Positions 62,408 to 64,000 of a stretch of DNA of 64,000 nucleotides are shown piece by piece (the stretch's first letter is position 1; every line of letters starts with the position of its first letter). Under the pieces are notes generated by a model. That model was given only the letters and a program-made list of their open reading frames with translations. It searched no databases and was not told the DNA's origin. Position numbers and translations under genes: made by a program. Source of the stretch: CAYTGM01 sp964437365 (GTDB lineage Bacteria; Sumerlaeota; Sumerlaeia; SLMS01); assembly GCA_964437365.1 (NCBI GenBank), contig CAYTGM010000016.1, positions 45,662-109,661 on the forward strand, in the 5' to 3' direction.

Positions 62408-63202
62408 ATGAGCAATCCTCCCGTATCTACCGTGTACGGCCCTGTTCATTCATGGCGTTTTGGAAGAAGTCTCGGCGTCGACCTGCTCTTTCACAGCTCG
62501 ATCTGTTCCTTTAACTGTATATACTGTCAGCTTGGTTCTATTCAGAATATTACGGACCAACAGAAGGTCTATGTCGAAACCGAGAAAGTTATCGACGATC
62601 TGGCTCAAGTTAAATGGAGTGAGGTTGATGTTGTTACCATCAGTGGGAACGGAGAACCCACCCTCGCGCTCAACCTTGGTGAAGTGATAGATCATATTCA
62701 CCGCCATTATTCCAAGCCTGTCATGGTTCTTACTAACGCAACGATGCTGGGAGATGAAGCAACGCGCCAGCGGTTGGCAAAAGCAGACGTGGTTGCCTGT
62801 AAGTTGGATTCCTGGGATAATGAATCCTTGGAACGGATGAATCGACCAGCAGAAGGCGTCTCCTATGAACAGATCGTTACAGGGATAAAAGAGTTCAAGA
62901 AGAGTGGATTTAAAGGAAAACTCGCCATTCAGTCGATGTTCATGCCTGCAAACGTAAATGGAGTCGAACAAATGGCGGAGGTTCTCTCAGAGATACAGCC
63001 CGATGAAATTCATTTGAACACTCCGATGCGCCCCTACCCCAAGAGCTGGGTTCGAGAATCACGAGGAAACCACTCAGGGGAAGCAAAAGTAGATACCGTA
63101 AAGCTCAGAACTATATCCGAAGAGGAAGCAGAAAAAGTTGAGCAGATTATCCAGGAGCAGAATCCCGGATCGAAAGTTATTTCTGTCTATAAACAACAAT
63201 AG
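62408..63202 (+). CDS. Radical SAM protein (COG0731/TYW1-like)
   Basis: About 264 residues from ATG 62408 (MSNPPVST), with AAAGG 10 bases upstream; the longer frame from 62339 overlaps the folate enzyme and is less likely. The 4Fe-4S cluster motif CSFNCIYC is at about residues 31-38. VYGPVHSWRFGRSLGVDLL before it and TISGNGEPTLALNLGEVIDHI after it match the COG0731 branch (related to the TYW1 tRNA wybutosine enzyme). VVACKLDSWDNESLERMNRP is also family-typical. No wybutosine substrate exists in bacteria, so the target is unknown. Confidence 0.92.
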   Translation: MSNPPVSTVYGPVHSWRFGRSLGVDLLFHSSICSFNCIYCQLGSIQNITDQQKVYVETEKVIDDLAQVKWSEVDVVTISGNGEPTLALNLGEVIDHIHRHYSKPVMVLTNATMLGDEATRQRLAKADVVACKLDSWDNESLERMNRPAEGVSYEQIVTGIKEFKKSGFKGKLAIQSMFMPANVNGVEQMAEVLSEIQPDEIHLNTPMRPYPKSWVRESRGNHSGEAKVDTVKLRTISEEEAEKVEQIIQEQNPGSKVISVYKQQ

Positions 63203-63223
63203 AGGTAAGGATCAACGCGACAA

Positions 63224-63712
63224 ATGAGTAAACACCACTTCAAGATTGAGAGTAGTTTCAGTCCAGCGGACCTCTTTGCACTCTTGCGGAAAACCGAAGA
63301 GTACAGTAAGAAGGTTGACCGCAGAATCTCCTTTGAATTCGACTGGATGAAACGGAAAATCGAGCTGAATTCAATCTTTGAAGAACAACTGGAGGAAGCT
63401 GTCGAATATTTGCTCCAGAAGTCTGAGTCTCAGGCAGGAGAAAAAGTCCTTATCCCCGGAAATCCCGAGCAGCAGGGTGACGGGATGACGACGATTAAAA
63501 TAGGTATTCTACTCCAGACTCCCGATGTCTATATTGATACGATGACTCGCGCATTGCAGGAAGCCGGTATCACAGGTCTTGAATGGAATGAGGATCAAAC
63601 AGAGCTGATTATTCCTGTCTCTACACGCACAAAACTATTGGGCTACCTGGATACCATAGAGACTTTTCCGCTGCCCGGGTACCTTGAGTTGAAGGACCTC
63701 GGGCAAAGATAG
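63224..63712 (+). CDS. Conserved-looking cytosolic protein of unknown function
   Basis: One hundred sixty-two residues, with no signal peptide and no membrane helix. Alternating alpha/beta elements occur twice (IESSFSPADLFALLRKTEEY with ISFEFDWMKRKIEL, and DVYIDTMTRALQEAGITGLEWNEDQTELIIPV), perhaps a duplicated small domain. It follows the radical SAM gene by 21 bases and is probably in the same operon with fthC, with AAGGA 12 bases before the start. The family is not recognised. Confidence 0.7.
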   Translation: MSKHHFKIESSFSPADLFALLRKTEEYSKKVDRRISFEFDWMKRKIELNSIFEEQLEEAVEYLLQKSESQAGEKVLIPGNPEQQGDGMTTIKIGILLQTPDVYIDTMTRALQEAGITGLEWNEDQTELIIPVSTRTKLLGYLDTIETFPLPGYLELKDLGQR

Positions 63713-63744
63713 AGTGAATGGTTGAAGGATGAACGCGGAATTTT

Positions 63745-63864
63745 ATGGGTGTAGGCGGAGGCATGAAGAAGGATATCTCTTCCTTGGCAAAGGTTGACTC
63801 TCGAACAGGAACGAAAGGAAAGAAAGTTCGAGGAGTCATGAAAAAGTATAGATGTATATCTTGA
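63745..63864 (+). CDS. Possible 39-residue basic peptide
   Basis: The frame begins MGVGGGMKKDISSLAKVD and ends in KKVRGVMKKYRCIS. It is Lys-rich, with no clear ribosome binding site, and overlaps the promoter region of the right-edge repeat. Weak support. Confidence 0.2.
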   Translation: MGVGGGMKKDISSLAKVDSRTGTKGKKVRGVMKKYRCIS

Positions 63865-63888
63865 CACGTTCGTCTTTCTATTTATAAT
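63861..63888 (+). promoter_or_regulatory. Consensus sigma-70 promoter reading into the heptamer repeat
   Basis: TTGACA (63861-63866) and TATAAT (63883-63888) are both perfect and separated by 16 bases. Transcription would start near 63895, at the border of the TTCATCC repeat. Confidence 0.85.
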
Positions 63889-63896
63889 GAGTCAAG

Positions 63897-64000
63897 TTCA
63901 TCCTTCATCCTTCATCCTTCATCCTTCATCCTTCATCCTTCATCCTTCATCCTTCATCCTTCATCCTTCATCCTTCATCCTTCATCCTTCATCCTTCATC
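63897..64000 (+). repeat. Tandem heptanucleotide repeat (TTCATCC)n at right edge
   Basis: Nearly 15 perfect copies of TTCATCC fill 104 bases and run off the window. As read in any plus frame the tract is free of stop codons (repeating Phe-Ile-Leu-His-Pro-Ser-Ser). The unit length is not a multiple of three. Confidence 0.97.

Noticed and set aside
63897..64000. Telomere-like or CRISPR-like array at the right edge
   Set aside because: It is a simple perfect 7-base tandem repeat with no spacers; bacterial telomeres do not look like this.

Overview
The window is about 64 kb of moderately AT-rich bacterial chromosome (roughly 46-48% GC by eye) from a Gram-negative lineage. HflK/HflC, an LplT-PlsC-AMP-ligase fusion, an LPS-kinase-like protein and many signal peptides point to a diderm cell. 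The prepilin-like protein with a long N-terminal methylation segment, the exported FG-GAP, golvesin and DUF families, and the large sigma-54 sensor-regulator are typical of uncultured groups such as Sumerlaeota, Hydrogenedentes, Lentisphaerae or Planctomycetes relatives. That placement is inference; no rRNA gene is present to settle it.

Layout. 1-3.1 kb: the 3' end of a modular surface protein, then an MBOAT/SGNH polysaccharide O-acetylation pair. 3.3-9.8 kb: acetyl-CoA synthetase, a WaaP-like kinase, a DUF1295 membrane protein overlapping a coclaurine-N-methyltransferase-like enzyme, and an exported protein of unknown role. 9.8-16.7 kb: GH2 beta-mannosidase, a lone ABC ATPase, a tiny Pmp3/YqaE membrane protein, HflC/HflK and a CtlX-like arginine-deiminase relative. 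16.9-25.9 kb: tRNA-Val, prepilin, sigma-54 regulator, inorganic pyrophosphatase, a DUF2339 membrane giant and EF-P. 26-34.3 kb: GHL10-type lipoprotein glycosidase, TPR protein, glycosyltransferase, exported proteins, S1C protease and Gfo/Idh/MocA oxidoreductase. 34.3-35.4 kb: decayed sequence holding remains of a second GHL10 gene. 35.4-51 kb: a block of exported proteins, namely an FG-GAP repeat protein, a DUF2092/DUF6515-like pair, an exported protein, a 1848-residue modular amidase and a 1090-residue GH18-like protein. 51-57.8 kb: SGNH hydrolase, Trk-like/RCK protein, tRNA-Lys, a GC-rich DUF3604 gene, TPR regulator-like protein and DCC thiol oxidoreductase. 58-63.7 kb: LplT-PlsC-AMP-ligase fusion, 5-formyl-THF cyclo-ligase and radical SAM protein. 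The window ends in a perfect heptanucleotide repeat preceded by a consensus sigma-70 promoter.

How it fits together. Much of the content concerns polymer breakdown outside the cytoplasm (beta-mannosidase, GHL10, GH18, amidase, SGNH, DUF3604) and envelope building or protection (MBOAT, HflKC, acyltransferase fusion, WaaP-like). Acs would recover acetate released by deacetylation. This suits a heterotroph living on polysaccharide and cell-wall debris, but that is inference. I found no CRISPR array, prophage, transposase, known defence island or rRNA. The most notable items are the amidase with a golvesin domain inserted in its catalytic domain and its GH18-like neighbour, the promoter-plus-heptamer tract at the right edge, a dispersed GACGTC-rich intergenic repeat, stem-loops at two ribosome binding sites, and the decayed GHL10 copy.
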